Positions 1 to 8,393 of a stretch of DNA of 48,827 nt are shown here, in pieces (positions within the stretch are counted from its first letter, which is position 1; each line of letters opens with the position of its first letter). The DNA is from Syntrophobacterales bacterium (GTDB lineage Bacteria; Desulfobacterota; Desulfobaccia; Desulfobaccales; 0-14-0-80-60-11), in assembly GCA_023512475.1 (NCBI GenBank), contig JAILZL010000022.1, forward strand, positions 1 through 48,827, given 5' to 3'. The position numbers and the translations under genes are program-made. The notes below the pieces were generated by a model, which was given only the letters and a program-made list of their open reading frames with translations, did no database searches and was not told the origin of the DNA.

Positions 1-815
1 GCCTGAGCCTTGGTAAGGAGAGCGCTCAGATCGATGAATTTTTTGACTACGACGTTGTCTTGGTCCTCCAGCATGTAAATATCGGTTTTCCAGCCGAATT
101 CATAAAGTTTTTTCTGGGTCTCCTGCACCTTGGCCGCCATCTCCTGGAGTTGTTTATCAAGCCATTTTTTGACAAGAGCAAAGGATTCATTGCGCCGGTC
201 GATGGACAGGTACATATATTCATCCGCGATGGCATTGACCACCTTTTGTGCCATTACCTTGTCCGGTGATTGAAAGGATATTTCCACCAGGTTGGACTTC
301 CTAATCGGTTTTACCTCTAAATTCTTCAAAAAGAGATCTTTCATGTCATTTTCAATTTCGGCTTCACTCTTCTCCGGGTTTTCATCCCGGATAATCCTGA
401 AGTCAGGGTGGTTCTCCAGATTTAAGGCTTTGATGACCCGCCAGGCCAGAGAGCGGCTCTCCAATATCTTATATTGGGTTTGTTTGAACTCATTCAAAGA
501 GTCTCCGCCGGCGAGCCAGGACATCTTATCATCCAGGCTCACCTGGGAACCTGGGTTATCCGGGGTTATCTGCAGGAGGCCTGTGCTGCGGAAGATGGGC
601 GTCCGAAGAAAGGTATAGAGGGCCGCAGCCAGGAATATGGTGAGGAAGGCGGCAATAACCCACCTTTTGCGCCTCCACAGAATCTGAACGAAATCTTTCA
701 GCCGGGTTTCCTGTTCTATCTCCACAAAATAGTCCCCAGGGCCGAGCCAGAGCGGCGATGGCTGGGGAGGAGAAGGGGGGATTGGTGCCACGGAAGGCGG
801 GTCATGTTGTGTCAT
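1..815 (-). CDS. Wzz-type polysaccharide chain-length / co-polymerase protein (3' end outside window)
   Basis: The frame runs open from an ATG at 815 to the window edge, so at least 271 residues of the N-terminal part are seen. A proline-rich cytoplasmic segment (about residues 5-25) is followed by one transmembrane helix (about 51-70), then a periplasmic region beginning with the RTPIFRSTGLLQI pattern of Wzz/GNVR proteins, then helical, charged sequence typical of the coiled-coil part. Family members sit in the inner membrane and set polymer length during Wzy-dependent polysaccharide synthesis. A GGAGGG ribosome site lies about 8 bases upstream of the ATG. It follows the Wza-like gene after 44 bases, so the two should be co-transcribed. 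A C-terminal tyrosine-kinase domain (Wzc type) cannot be excluded because the 3' end is missing. Confidence 0.85.
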   Translation of the reverse strand, partial: MTQHDPPSVAPIPPSPPQPSPLWLGPGDYFVEIEQETRLKDFVQILWRRKRWVIAAFLTIFLAAALYTFLRTPIFRSTGLLQITPDNPGSQVSLDDKMSWLAGGDSLNEFKQTQYKILESRSLAWRVIKALNLENHPDFRIIRDENPEKSEAEIENDMKDLFLKNLEVKPIRKSNLVEISFQSPDKVMAQKVVNAIADEYMYLSIDRRNESFALVKKWLDKQLQEMAAKVQETQKKLYEFGWKTDIYMLEDQDNVVVKKFIDLSALLTKAQ

Positions 816-859
816 TTACATATCCCTCCGATTTGCTGGCGCCGACATCATGGTTTTCT

Positions 860-1975
860 TTAGAAGGCGCCTAAAGTATATCCGCCACGGGGGATGGGTA
901 ATATTTGTAAGAGAGTCCACAATGTCTTTTTTAGTTCCCCTACTTTGACCACTATCACGTCGCTGCTCTTCACAGGCACATCAGGGTCTTTTCCGGCAAC
1001 GATGCTTTTCAGATTGGCCTTAATCCTCACCAGCCGGCCCTGTGGATCGAAGCGCATGATGGTGATGTCGTTGGTGCCGAACAACGGGTCGATGCCGCCG
1101 GCCATGGCCAACGCCTGGGATACGGTAAGGTTTTGCCTAACCGTGACTTGCCCCGGTTTTTGCACCCCTCCCAACACGTAGGCAGTAGCCGCGAAGGGCA
1201 CATGGATGACGTCCCCGCTTTGGACTGTAATGTTCAGCTCCGGGGCCTGGCCGCTGACCAACTGCCTGAGATCGATGACTGTGGTGGTAGTGTGGGGGGC
1301 GAATGGCCGGGTCGTATCCATTTTCACGGTCCGGGCCACATCTGGGGCATTCTGATGGCGAATAACGTGGATGACGTCCCCGGCCTCGGCTTTGGGTTTG
1401 CTGGAGAACCCCCCGGCCATGGCTAACACCTCCAAAAGGGTGCGGGGACCAATGATTTCATAAAGACCCGGTTTGTCCACAGCCCCGGTGACCGCCACCT
1501 GCTGATGGCGGAATTCCTTGACCGACACAGTAATTTGCGGATTTACCAAATACTTGGCGTCGTACAATTCCATCAGACGCTTCTCGATCTCCTGCGTGGT
1601 TAAGCCGGCGACCTTGACTACGCCCACCAATGGCATGGTGATTTCCCCTTGGCCGTTGACCCGGAGCTCCCGTTTCAGATCATCATGGCCATAAATCGCG
1701 ATGACCAGCAGGTCTTCCGGCCCCACTTGGTAGTCTTTATAATTGACCAACGAAGAGCGGGCGGCTTGGACCATGAGCTGCTGGTGCAAATCCTTGTTGG
1801 GGTTGGGAGGGGGCATCTGCATCAAGACTTGGGACGGCATGACTCGCTGGGAGGAACTCCCACAGCCCCCCAGAAATCCCAGTCCTAGGAATATGGCAAT
1901 CACCCAGCATCCCCCAAGACTTCGGAACCACCCGAGGAAAGTCGCAATCCGTGTGCTTCTCAGTTTATGTGGCAT
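860..1975 (-). CDS. Wza-like polysaccharide export outer-membrane lipoprotein
   Basis: 371 residues. The start at 1975 is preferred over an upstream ATG at 2107 because GGGAGG precedes it at proper spacing and it places a lipoprotein signal at the N-terminus: basic start, hydrophobic stretch, and lipobox ending at Cys38 (FLGGC). After the signal comes a Poly_export domain (YQVGPEDLLVIAIYG onward), then two SLBB-type segments (VAVTGAVDKPGLYEI and AYVLGGVQKPGQVTV). These proteins form the outer-membrane channel for capsule or exopolysaccharide export. It lies between the NusG-like regulator and the Wzz-type gene in one leftward unit. Base composition is lower in GC than in the genes right of 4436. 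Family assignment is firm; the exact polysaccharide is unknown. Confidence 0.9.
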   Translation of the reverse strand: MPHKLRSTRIATFLGWFRSLGGCWVIAIFLGLGFLGGCGSSSQRVMPSQVLMQMPPPNPNKDLHQQLMVQAARSSLVNYKDYQVGPEDLLVIAIYGHDDLKRELRVNGQGEITMPLVGVVKVAGLTTQEIEKRLMELYDAKYLVNPQITVSVKEFRHQQVAVTGAVDKPGLYEIIGPRTLLEVLAMAGGFSSKPKAEAGDVIHVIRHQNAPDVARTVKMDTTRPFAPHTTTTVIDLRQLVSGQAPELNITVQSGDVIHVPFAATAYVLGGVQKPGQVTVRQNLTVSQALAMAGGIDPLFGTNDITIMRFDPQGRLVRIKANLKSIVAGKDPDVPVKSSDVIVVKVGELKKTLWTLLQILPIPRGGYTLGAF

Positions 1976-2340
1976 TTCTGCCTCCCGGACATATGTCCTG
2001 ACAATATTCCTCAAGGAGAAAAGAAGCCTTGAGCAGTTCCTGTATTCTGAGAATCGCGCTGTATGTCTTAGCAAAGACACCATGATCCGATCAGGCCTGG
2101 ACGGCATACTACAGTGAGGGGGGCTTCTCGACCCGCATGGGGCCTCCAGGATCTCCAGGTTGCAGCCTTGTCATAGCCCATAATGATCCCGCACTTGCCT
2201 TCACTGGTTCCTGCTGGGAATGCGATGCTCAACACGTCTTCCTCCGGATCGTGCTTTCTCTCCCTACGAACTGGCCCTGTTTGCGGTTCCCGGCAATCTC
2301 ATGGATGTTGAGGTTCGTTGGATCAGAGGCGAAACGTCTC

Positions 2341-2406
2341 TCACCGCCAGAGTTCCACCGCCAAGGCCCGGCGGAAGAGCTCTACCTCTATGACCACTTT
2401 CCGAAG
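2341..2406 (-). pseudogene. Remnant of a second NusG-like gene (3' end only)
   Basis: Read leftward, this stretch encodes RKVVIEVELFRRALAVELWR followed by a stop. The intact NusG-like protein encoded at 2639-3199 has IVVAVELFRRAVAVEL at the corresponding place near its C-terminus. The match covers about 17 residues and includes identical DNA runs such as TTCCGCCGGGC. Upstream of it the frame breaks and no NGN domain is recognisable. It is best read as the tail left from a duplicated or replaced nusG paralogue. Confidence 0.6.
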
Positions 2407-2441
2407 CCGGGCGCAAGGCCGTTTTCCTTTCGGTGGCCTAC

Positions 2442-2476
2442 GTGGGTGAAGGCTTTTAGCCCATGAACTTACCCAC
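2442..2476 (-). promoter_or_regulatory. Nested stem-loop in exopolysaccharide operon leader
   Basis: On the transcribed (leftward) strand the outer arms GTGGGT and ACCCAC enclose an inner hairpin GGCT-AAA-AGCC. Outer and inner stems are perfect. No T-tract follows, so it does not look like a simple terminator. Its place in the leader behind a NusG paralogue makes it a candidate recruitment or pausing element; that role is inferred. Confidence 0.35.
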
Positions 2477-2638
2477 TTCAGGCTGTGTCCGGTTTTCCCT
2501 ACTCCGCCCCCGACTCACCTTCAGGGGAGTTGGGCAAGATACGTGGAGATCCATTTGAATTTTTTGTCCCGGTGATTTGTCCGTAAAAAAACTGGGAATA
2601 TCCAGCATCCCAGGCTGTGGCACCTTTCCTTGGTTAAG

Positions 2639-3199
2639 CTAACGACAGGGTTCTATGGCCTCGTTCTCTAATTCCACCGCCACTGCCCGGCGGAACAGTT
2701 CCACTGCCACCACTATACGCTTCCTTTTGGGATTTTTGCCCACCACGATGCCTTCCACTCCAGCCAAGGGCCCTTCCACCACCCGCACCCTCTGACCTCT
2801 CTCCAAATAGCGGCAAGGGGCATAGAGGTGGCCGCTGGCCACAATGGCCTTGATGGACTGCACCACCTCGTCGGGCACCGGCTCAAAGCGGCCGTTCCTC
2901 CCTAAAATTCTCACCACCTTTCTCTGTTTGATGATGTCGTAATAGGCATCCGTCTCCAAGTCGGCGTGCACAAAGAGATACCCCGAAAACAGAGGGCGGT
3001 TTAAAAGGATTCTGCGGTTGCGGCGGCTGGGAACCGGCAGTCGTGGCAGGAAGACTTCCAGATTTTTTCGCTGGAGGGCGGCTTCGACTAAAGCCTCACA
3101 GTTGCTGCGGGTGTGAATGACATACCAAGCAATCCCGCTGGCTTGCCTAGTAGGCGAAGGGCTACCCTCAATGGCAATCTGCTGAGAACAGCTTCCCAT
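2639..3199 (-). CDS. NusG-like specialised transcription elongation/antitermination factor
   Basis: 186 residues, of the RfaH/UpxY/LoaP type. An NGN domain runs from about residue 24 (AWYVIHTRSNCEALVEAALQ) to about 120, with the LFSGYLFVHAD segment typical of NusG paralogues. A KOW domain follows (GQRVRVVEGPLAGVEGIVVG). The protein should bind RNA polymerase and help it through the long downstream polysaccharide operon. It is the first gene of the leftward unit, about 100 bases from a good sigma-70-type promoter at 3311-3340. The ribosome site before the ATG at 3199 is weak (GAGAG). The first 22 residues are not conserved in the family, so the true start could be slightly internal. The housekeeping nusG is not in this window. 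Confidence 0.85.
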   Translation of the reverse strand: MGSCSQQIAIEGSPSPTRQASGIAWYVIHTRSNCEALVEAALQRKNLEVFLPRLPVPSRRNRRILLNRPLFSGYLFVHADLETDAYYDIIKQRKVVRILGRNGRFEPVPDEVVQSIKAIVASGHLYAPCRYLERGQRVRVVEGPLAGVEGIVVGKNPKRKRIVVAVELFRRAVAVELENEAIEPCR

Positions 3200-3310
3200 T
3201 TGGAACTCTCACTGATTCCATTGCTCAAGACGCCAGACAGCTTAAAGGCAGGCTCCGCCTCCTTAATTTACCGCGCTACTTTCCTCTTTTTGCTATAATA
3301 TCAGCTAGTT

Positions 3311-3340
3311 ATGATAGCTTTCTCTTTAAGCCCGAGTCAA
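3311..3340 (-). promoter_or_regulatory. Sigma-70-type promoter of exopolysaccharide operon
   Basis: On the minus strand TTGACT (3340-3335) and TATCAT (3316-3311) are separated by 18 bases. Transcription would start near 3304, giving a leader of about 105 bases before the NusG-like gene. A perfect TATAAT also occurs nearby on the plus strand but has no gene to serve. Confidence 0.5.
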
Positions 3341-3856
3341 AAAAGGAACTTGATCACAAAGATTGTGTCAACCAATTTTTGGGCTTTCTAATTCCTGCTT
3401 TGACGCCCCTAAAGAGGGGGTTAATTCCGGAAATCATGGCAAAAGGAGTGACATCGCCTTAAAGGGAAATAGCCTTACCCAAGAAAACCCCACGTGACCC
3501 CACATCCCCCCACATTTGGCTTGAGAAGCTCGTTTCTGCGAAGGAAATATTAAGACAAGATGTTCACACTTGTCAATTTTTTTTTGGTTCCTTGGCCTCA
3601 GAACACGCGGGGCCTGATACGAATTGCACCATGGTTCAAAAAGCCCCATTCCTGCCAGCCCGGAGCGGAATCGGCCCAAGGAATCCGAAGAAAAACGGCC
3701 TTTTGGGGCGAACGAGGCTCCGGCCAATTGGCCCGAAGGCGACTGCGCAAGCGCACAATCCCCTCTGATTTACCCCGATTTTCCGCATTCATGCACAGGA
3801 CGTGCACAGGCAAAAAAAGAAAGGTTAGACCATGTGGCCTAACCCCTTGAAATTAT
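3341..3856. other. Non-coding stretch between promoter and tRNA-Arg
   Basis: About 515 bases, AT-richer than the region to the right. Short open frames on both strands have no recognisable domains, ribosome sites or codon bias, and I call none. It lies directly beyond the 3' end of the tRNA gene, the position where integrating elements usually join a chromosome. Confidence 0.5.
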
Positions 3857-3935
3857 TGGTGCCCCCGCCGGGATTCGAACCCGGGACACACGGATTAGGA
3901 ATCCGTTGCTCTGTCCATTTCTGAGCTACGGGGGC
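3857..3935 (-). tRNA. tRNA-Arg (anticodon CCT), CCA encoded
   Basis: The minus strand folds as a complete cloverleaf: acceptor GCCCCCG / CGGGGGC, D-arm GCTC/GAGC, anticodon stem ACGGA/TCCGT with loop TTCCTAA (anticodon CCT, reading AGG), T-arm CCGGG-TTCGAAT-CCCGG, discriminator A, and an encoded CCA at 3859-3857. Length is 76 bases without CCA. It sits where GC-poorer sequence (left) meets the GC-rich backbone (right). Confidence 0.95.
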
Positions 3936-4435
3936 CGGATACCATGGACACTCTCAAAACCCGCTTTCCCAGGGCCCCTCTGAGGCCCTCTCAGGAGGGG
4001 GAGCCTACACCTTCTCAGCCGCCCTGGGCTGATGAACCTGCATGGGGCCCTCTCCAGGAAGGGGTGCACCTCAGGCAGGAACCTGTCGGCGCCGCCTGAA
4101 CCCCGGGGCCCTCTCCTTAAGAGCCCTCGGCGCCCCCAAGGTGCGCCCCCGCTGAGGACGCCCGGGCCGCCAGGAGAAGCATCGCCGGGCCGGAGGCGGA
4201 GGCGGGATCGTTCCCCTGATAAGGGGAAGGGCCGGGGTTAGGCGACCCCTCACGTGCCAGGTTCCTCACCCGGGAAACGGGGACGGGGGGTCTGCCCTTC
4301 CTCCCCGGCTCCCCCGGACCCGAGTTTTTTTACCCTGCTTCCCGCCATTATATGCCGGAGAGCCAGGGGCCGCAACTTCGTGCCCCGGGAGCCTCCCTTA
4401 GCCTCCCTGCCGGGCCGCCGGCCCCCGGTACTCCC
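3936..4435. other. 500-bp non-coding region with a spaced repeated motif
   Basis: No gene is supported. GGCCCTCTC occurs at 3984, 4046 and 4107, that is at 62- and 61-base steps. The first copy lies in a hairpin (CCCCTCTGAG at 3975-3984 pairing with CTCAGGAGGGG at 3990-4000, one bulge) that could end leftward transcripts of the dehydrogenase gene before the tRNA, although no T-tract follows. Confidence 0.4.
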
Positions 4436-5746
4436 TCAGGCCCGATGGATATGCTCCCCCGGGATGCCCCGGAAGGCGTTGCGGGTATCCACAATCAGGC
4501 GGGCGTGCCGGGCGATCCAGGGGTAATCGTAGGCGCTGTGGTCCGTGACCAGGACCACGCAGTCATAACTCCTGAGCGTCTCGGGGGTGAGGGGGACGGA
4601 GGCCAGGTCCAGATGGGGATAGTGGCGCATCCCCCGGCAGTGGGGGATGTGGGGATCGTGGTAATCCACCCAGGCGCCCCGCTGCAGCAGCAGGTCCAGG
4701 ATCTTCACCCCCGGGGACTCCCGATTGTCATCAATATCCTTTTTATAGGCGATGCCCAGCACCAGGACCCGGGCCCCCTTGAGAGCCCGGCCGGCCTGGT
4801 TGAGCACCTCCACGATGCGCTCCAGCACGAAATAGGGCATGGAGGTGTTGACCTCCCCGGCCAGCTCGATGAAGCGGGTGGGGCAGTCATACTCCCGGGC
4901 CTTCCAGGTGAGATAGAAGGGATCGATGGGGATGCAGTGGCCTCCCAGACCCGGGCCGGGATAGAAGGCCTGAAAACCGAAGGGCTTGGTTTTGGCCGCC
5001 TCGATGACCTCGAAAATATCGATGCCCAGACGGAGACACAGGATCTTCAGTTCGTTCACCAGGGCGATGTTCACCGCCCGGTAGATGTTTTCCAGAAGCT
5101 TGCTCATCTCCGCCGCCTTGGGGGAGGAGACGGGCACCACCCGGTCCACGATGCTCTTATACAGGGCCACCCCATGCTCCAGACAGGCGGGGGTGACGCC
5201 CCCCACCACCTTGGGGATGTTCTTGACCCCGAAGGTGGGGTTGCCGGGATCCTCCCGTTCGGGGGAGAAGACGAGGAAGAAATCCCGGCCCACACTGCCC
5301 CGGGCGGAGAGCAGGGGCAACAGCACCTCCTCGGTGGTGCCGGGGTAGGTGGTGGACTCCAAAGACACGAGCTGGCCCGGCCTTAGGACCTGGGCGATGG
5401 CCCGGGTGGTGGCCTCCACGTAGCGCAGGTCGGGTTCCCGGTGCGGGGTGAGGGGGGTGGGCACGCAGATGAGGAGGGCGTCGGGCTCTTGAAGGCGGCT
5501 TAGGTCGGTGGTGGCCGCAAAGCGGGGCGCGGGGGCCGCAACCCACTCCTTCAGCCGGTGGGCGGCAATGTGCTTGATGTAGGACTCCCCCCGGTTGAGC
5601 TTCTCCACCTTGGCGGGGTCGGTGTCAAAGCCGAGGACGGCAAAGCCCTCCTCCAAAAAGCGCAGCACCAGGGGCAGGCCCACATAGCCCAGGCCGATGA
5701 CCCCCACCAGGGCCTGGCGTTGCCGTAATTTGTCCAGCAGAGTCAT
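4436..5746 (-). CDS. wbpA: UDP-N-acetylglucosamine 6-dehydrogenase type nucleotide-sugar dehydrogenase
   Basis: 436 residues. The start at 5746 is preferred because GGAG precedes it and the protein then begins just before the NAD-binding motif ([13 protein letters not shown]). The central part carries SPEREDPGN, seen in WbpA/Tvi-type enzymes rather than in UDP-glucose dehydrogenases. The catalytic cysteine lies in [12 protein letters not shown], and the C-terminal domain starts with [20 protein letters not shown]. Known enzymes oxidise C6 of UDP-HexNAc twice with NAD to give a UDP-uronic acid for O-antigen or capsule. It is transcribed divergently from lptD. Exact substrate (GlcNAc, GalNAc or ManNAc) cannot be set from sequence alone. 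Confidence 0.88.
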   Translation of the reverse strand: MTLLDKLRQRQALVGVIGLGYVGLPLVLRFLEEGFAVLGFDTDPAKVEKLNRGESYIKHIAAHRLKEWVAAPAPRFAATTDLSRLQEPDALLICVPTPLTPHREPDLRYVEATTRAIAQVLRPGQLVSLESTTYPGTTEEVLLPLLSARGSVGRDFFLVFSPEREDPGNPTFGVKNIPKVVGGVTPACLEHGVALYKSIVDRVVPVSSPKAAEMSKLLENIYRAVNIALVNELKILCLRLGIDIFEVIEAAKTKPFGFQAFYPGPGLGGHCIPIDPFYLTWKAREYDCPTRFIELAGEVNTSMPYFVLERIVEVLNQAGRALKGARVLVLGIAYKKDIDDNRESPGVKILDLLLQRGAWVDYHDPHIPHCRGMRHYPHLDLASVPLTPETLRSYDCVVLVTDHSAYDYPWIARHARLIVDTRNAFRGIPGEHIHRA

Positions 5747-6083
5747 GTGCCGCTCCTTCGCAGGGCTGCCGGGAGGGGGCCAGGGAAGGGGAGCGCCTGG
5801 CCCCTCTTCCGGACCCTCTCCTCCATGGCTGATTCTTACCCGAAAAGCCGGCGCTCCCGGGGGCCTCCTCCCTGCCGCCGGGGACGGCGCCGGCCTCATC
5901 CAAGCCAGAGCCTATCGGAAGCAGCCGGGGATTGCAAGGACTCCGGTCCCGGAGGGGCGGAGGGAAAGAAACCGATTACGGCCGGGGGCCTATCTGACCG
6001 GTCCGGCGGCCAAGACACCTTGAAGACTCGGAGGCGCCATGCTACCATACACACGTTTTTCTGGCCAACACGGGTGAGGACGG
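5747..6083. other. Divergent intergenic region between dehydrogenase and lptD
   Basis: 337 bases without a supported gene. It must hold the promoters of both divergent genes. Only the rightward one, at 6020-6048, could be made out. Confidence 0.45.
6020..6048 (+). promoter_or_regulatory. Candidate promoter of lptD
   Basis: TTGAAG and TACCAT separated by 17 bases, ending 35 bases before the lptD start codon. It is the best sigma-70-like match in this GC-rich intergenic region. Confidence 0.4.
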
Positions 6084-8324
6084 ATGAGGACCCCAGCGCG
6101 CACCTGGATCCTGGCCCTGCTGGTCCTGGCGACGGCCCTGTCCGGACCGGCTGCCGGCCAGGAGCTGGAGCTCTTCGGCGGCCAGCGCTTCCAGGGCCTG
6201 CCCTGGCGCCTCCGGGCCGAAAAGGTGAGTTACGATGCCGCCCGACGCCTCTATGTGGCGGAGGGCCGGGTGGAACTCTCCCAGGGGGACCGCCGCCTCA
6301 CCGCCCAGCGCCTGGAGCTGGAGGAGCAGACCAAAGTGGCCCGGCTCTTCGGAGAGGTGGTCCTGGTCTCCGGGGAGGACGTGCTGAGCGGCCGGGAGGG
6401 CGTCGTCAATCTGGCCACCCAGGCGGGGGAGCTCCAGGACGCCCGCCTCTTCCTCAAGCGCAACCATTTCCACCTGGCCGCCGGGGTCATCCGCAAAACC
6501 GGGGAAAAGACCTACTATGCCGAGGATGCCCGGGTCACCACCTGCGACGCCGACCGGCCGGCCTGGAGCTTTGAGGTGCGCCGGGTGACGGTGCAGCTGG
6601 AGGGCTATGCCTCCACCCAGGGCAACGTCCTGCGCCTGGCCGGGGTGCCGGTGCTCTACTCCCCTGTGGCGGTCCTGCCGGTGCTCACCGAGCGCCAGTC
6701 CGGCCTCCTGCAGCCCTTCTTCTCCCGGCAGAAACAGGCGGGGTGGGTTCTGGAGGTCCCCCTATACTGGGCCATCAGCCGGCAGGCGGACGCCACCTTC
6801 TACCAGAATTACCTGTCGGAGCGGGGCTATCAGCAGGGGCTGGAGGTGCGCTGGCGGGGACCCGGCGGCGCCGCCCTGACCCTCCAGGGGGCCTACCTGG
6901 ATGACGGCAAAGCGGGCGTGCGCACCCCCCATCGCTACTGGCTGGCGGGCATGGCTACCTATCCCCTGAGCCAGCGCTGGGAGGCGCGGCTCACGTTGGA
7001 CCGGGTCAGTGATTTCTCCTACCTGAAGGATTTCAATTACGGCCACCTGGGGCTGTCCGGCTTTTCCCGGGACCTGGCGGCGGACTTCGGCCGCAACCTG
7101 GAGGCCCAGGAGGTGCAGAACCGGGTCTCCAGCGGGCTGTTGGCCGGCAGCCTCCCCTGGGGGAGCCTCACCACCTATATCCGCTACTACCAGATTCTGA
7201 ACCAGGATCTGCCCCGGCCCTACCACCGCCTGCCCGGGGTGGCCCTGGACACCCTCCATTTTCCGGTGGGCGCCTGGCCCCTGTTTTTCGGCCTGCAGGG
7301 CTCCTACACCCATTTCTATCAGGAGCGCACCCAGACCGGCCAGAAGCTGGAGCTCAGGCCCACCCTCCTGTGGCAGGCCCAGCCGCTCCCCGGGGTGATG
7401 TGGAACTCCCAGGTGGGCCTGCGGGAGACCGTCTTCCGCCTGGACCGCCACGTCCCCGGCGGGGTGACCGGAGACCACCTCTTCCGCACCCTGTACGACG
7501 TCAAGCTCTCCCTGGCGGGGCTCCTGTATCGGGACTACGGCCGGGAGGAGGGAGCGGCCTCCTATTACCGTCACTTCCTGCGGCCGGAGATCACCTACTG
7601 GAACATGCCCCGCTATCAGGCCCGGCGCTACCCGGACTTCGATCCCTTCGATCAGGGCTGGGTGGTGAACGTCACCCGGAACCTGCCGGTGAGGGAAGGG
7701 GATACCCCCCTGGGGGGGGTCAACGCCCTCACCTACGGCTTCAGCAGCACCCTGCTCAGCCGTCGGGCCGGCGGTGACGGCCGGGTGCGGGTGGAGGACC
7801 TCTTCTGGTTCCGGCTGACCCACGGCGTCTTTTTCACCTCCAGCAGCATGGGGATGGACGGCACCGACTTCCGGCACCGCCGCTTCGCGGATTTGTACGC
7901 CGAATCCGAGATCTATCCCCTCAAGCACCTGGCCCTGGGTTTCAACCTGGGTTTTTCCCCTTATTCGGAGGGCTTCAACCGGGCCAACGTCAAGCTGGTT
8001 TTTTATGACCAGAACCGTCATAATTACCTCAACGTGGGGTATCTGTATCTCAAGGATTTCGCCAACCAGATCAACGTGGCCACGCACCTGGGCCTCCTGC
8101 CGGCGGTGAAGGTCACCCTCAAGGCCAGCCATACCTTTCTCACCGGCAAAAAGCTGGAGCAGTCCTACGGCCTGGTCCTGCAGCGCCAGTGCTGGGGGGT
8201 GGCCTTGTCCTATGCCACCCTGCCCGGCGATCAGCGCCTCGGTTTTTCGATTATTCTTCCGGGACTGTTGGAGAAATTTCAAAAAGCGCCGATACAGGTT
8301 CCCGAGGAGCTCAGACCTCATTAA
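6084..8324 (+). CDS. lptD: LPS-assembly outer-membrane protein LptD
   Basis: 746 residues. A signal peptide (about 1-25, cleavage near AAGQE) is followed by the OstA/LptA-like jellyroll domain (about 26-180, including YDAARRLYVAEGRVEL and ARLFGEVVLVSGEDVLSG). A C-terminal beta-barrel follows, rich in alternating aromatic strands. LptD with LptE inserts LPS into the outer leaflet. I see only two cysteines, C154 in the N-terminal domain and C703 near the end of the barrel, a layout consistent with one inter-domain disulfide rather than the two of E. coli. The start is ATG after a weak GAGGA site. It lies beside ugd and hldE, in keeping with a surface-polysaccharide cluster. The presence of lptD shows a diderm, LPS-bearing cell. 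Confidence 0.93.
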   Translation: MRTPARTWILALLVLATALSGPAAGQELELFGGQRFQGLPWRLRAEKVSYDAARRLYVAEGRVELSQGDRRLTAQRLELEEQTKVARLFGEVVLVSGEDVLSGREGVVNLATQAGELQDARLFLKRNHFHLAAGVIRKTGEKTYYAEDARVTTCDADRPAWSFEVRRVTVQLEGYASTQGNVLRLAGVPVLYSPVAVLPVLTERQSGLLQPFFSRQKQAGWVLEVPLYWAISRQADATFYQNYLSERGYQQGLEVRWRGPGGAALTLQGAYLDDGKAGVRTPHRYWLAGMATYPLSQRWEARLTLDRVSDFSYLKDFNYGHLGLSGFSRDLAADFGRNLEAQEVQNRVSSGLLAGSLPWGSLTTYIRYYQILNQDLPRPYHRLPGVALDTLHFPVGAWPLFFGLQGSYTHFYQERTQTGQKLELRPTLLWQAQPLPGVMWNSQVGLRETVFRLDRHVPGGVTGDHLFRTLYDVKLSLAGLLYRDYGREEGAASYYRHFLRPEITYWNMPRYQARRYPDFDPFDQGWVVNVTRNLPVREGDTPLGGVNALTYGFSSTLLSRRAGGDGRVRVEDLFWFRLTHGVFFTSSSMGMDGTDFRHRRFADLYAESEIYPLKHLALGFNLGFSPYSEGFNRANVKLVFYDQNRHNYLNVGYLYLKDFANQINVATHLGLLPAVKVTLKASHTFLTGKKLEQSYGLVLQRQCWGVALSYATLPGDQRLGFSIILPGLLEKFQKAPIQVPEELRPH

Positions 8325-8393
8325 CCATGTCTTTCGGCCGGCGGTCCAAAGGGCTGGCAGACATGCAATCCCCTGAGGAGGTAAAATTCGTCT

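Larger units (their letters stand above)
2108..2638 (-). other. 531-bp leader between nusG-like gene and wza-like gene
   Basis: No intact gene is supported here on either strand. The leftward transcript of the exopolysaccharide operon must cross it. It contains a short degenerate copy of the 3' end of a NusG-like gene (2341-2406) and a nested stem-loop (2442-2476), both listed separately. A long leader right after a specialised NusG paralogue is the usual place for a factor-dependent antitermination element, but no known ops or dfn sequence could be matched by eye. Confidence 0.5.

Noticed and set aside
2137-2466. A 109-codon plus-strand frame in the polysaccharide leader
   Set aside because: No ribosome site, no family similarity, and it lies opposite to the nusG remnant and leader hairpin.
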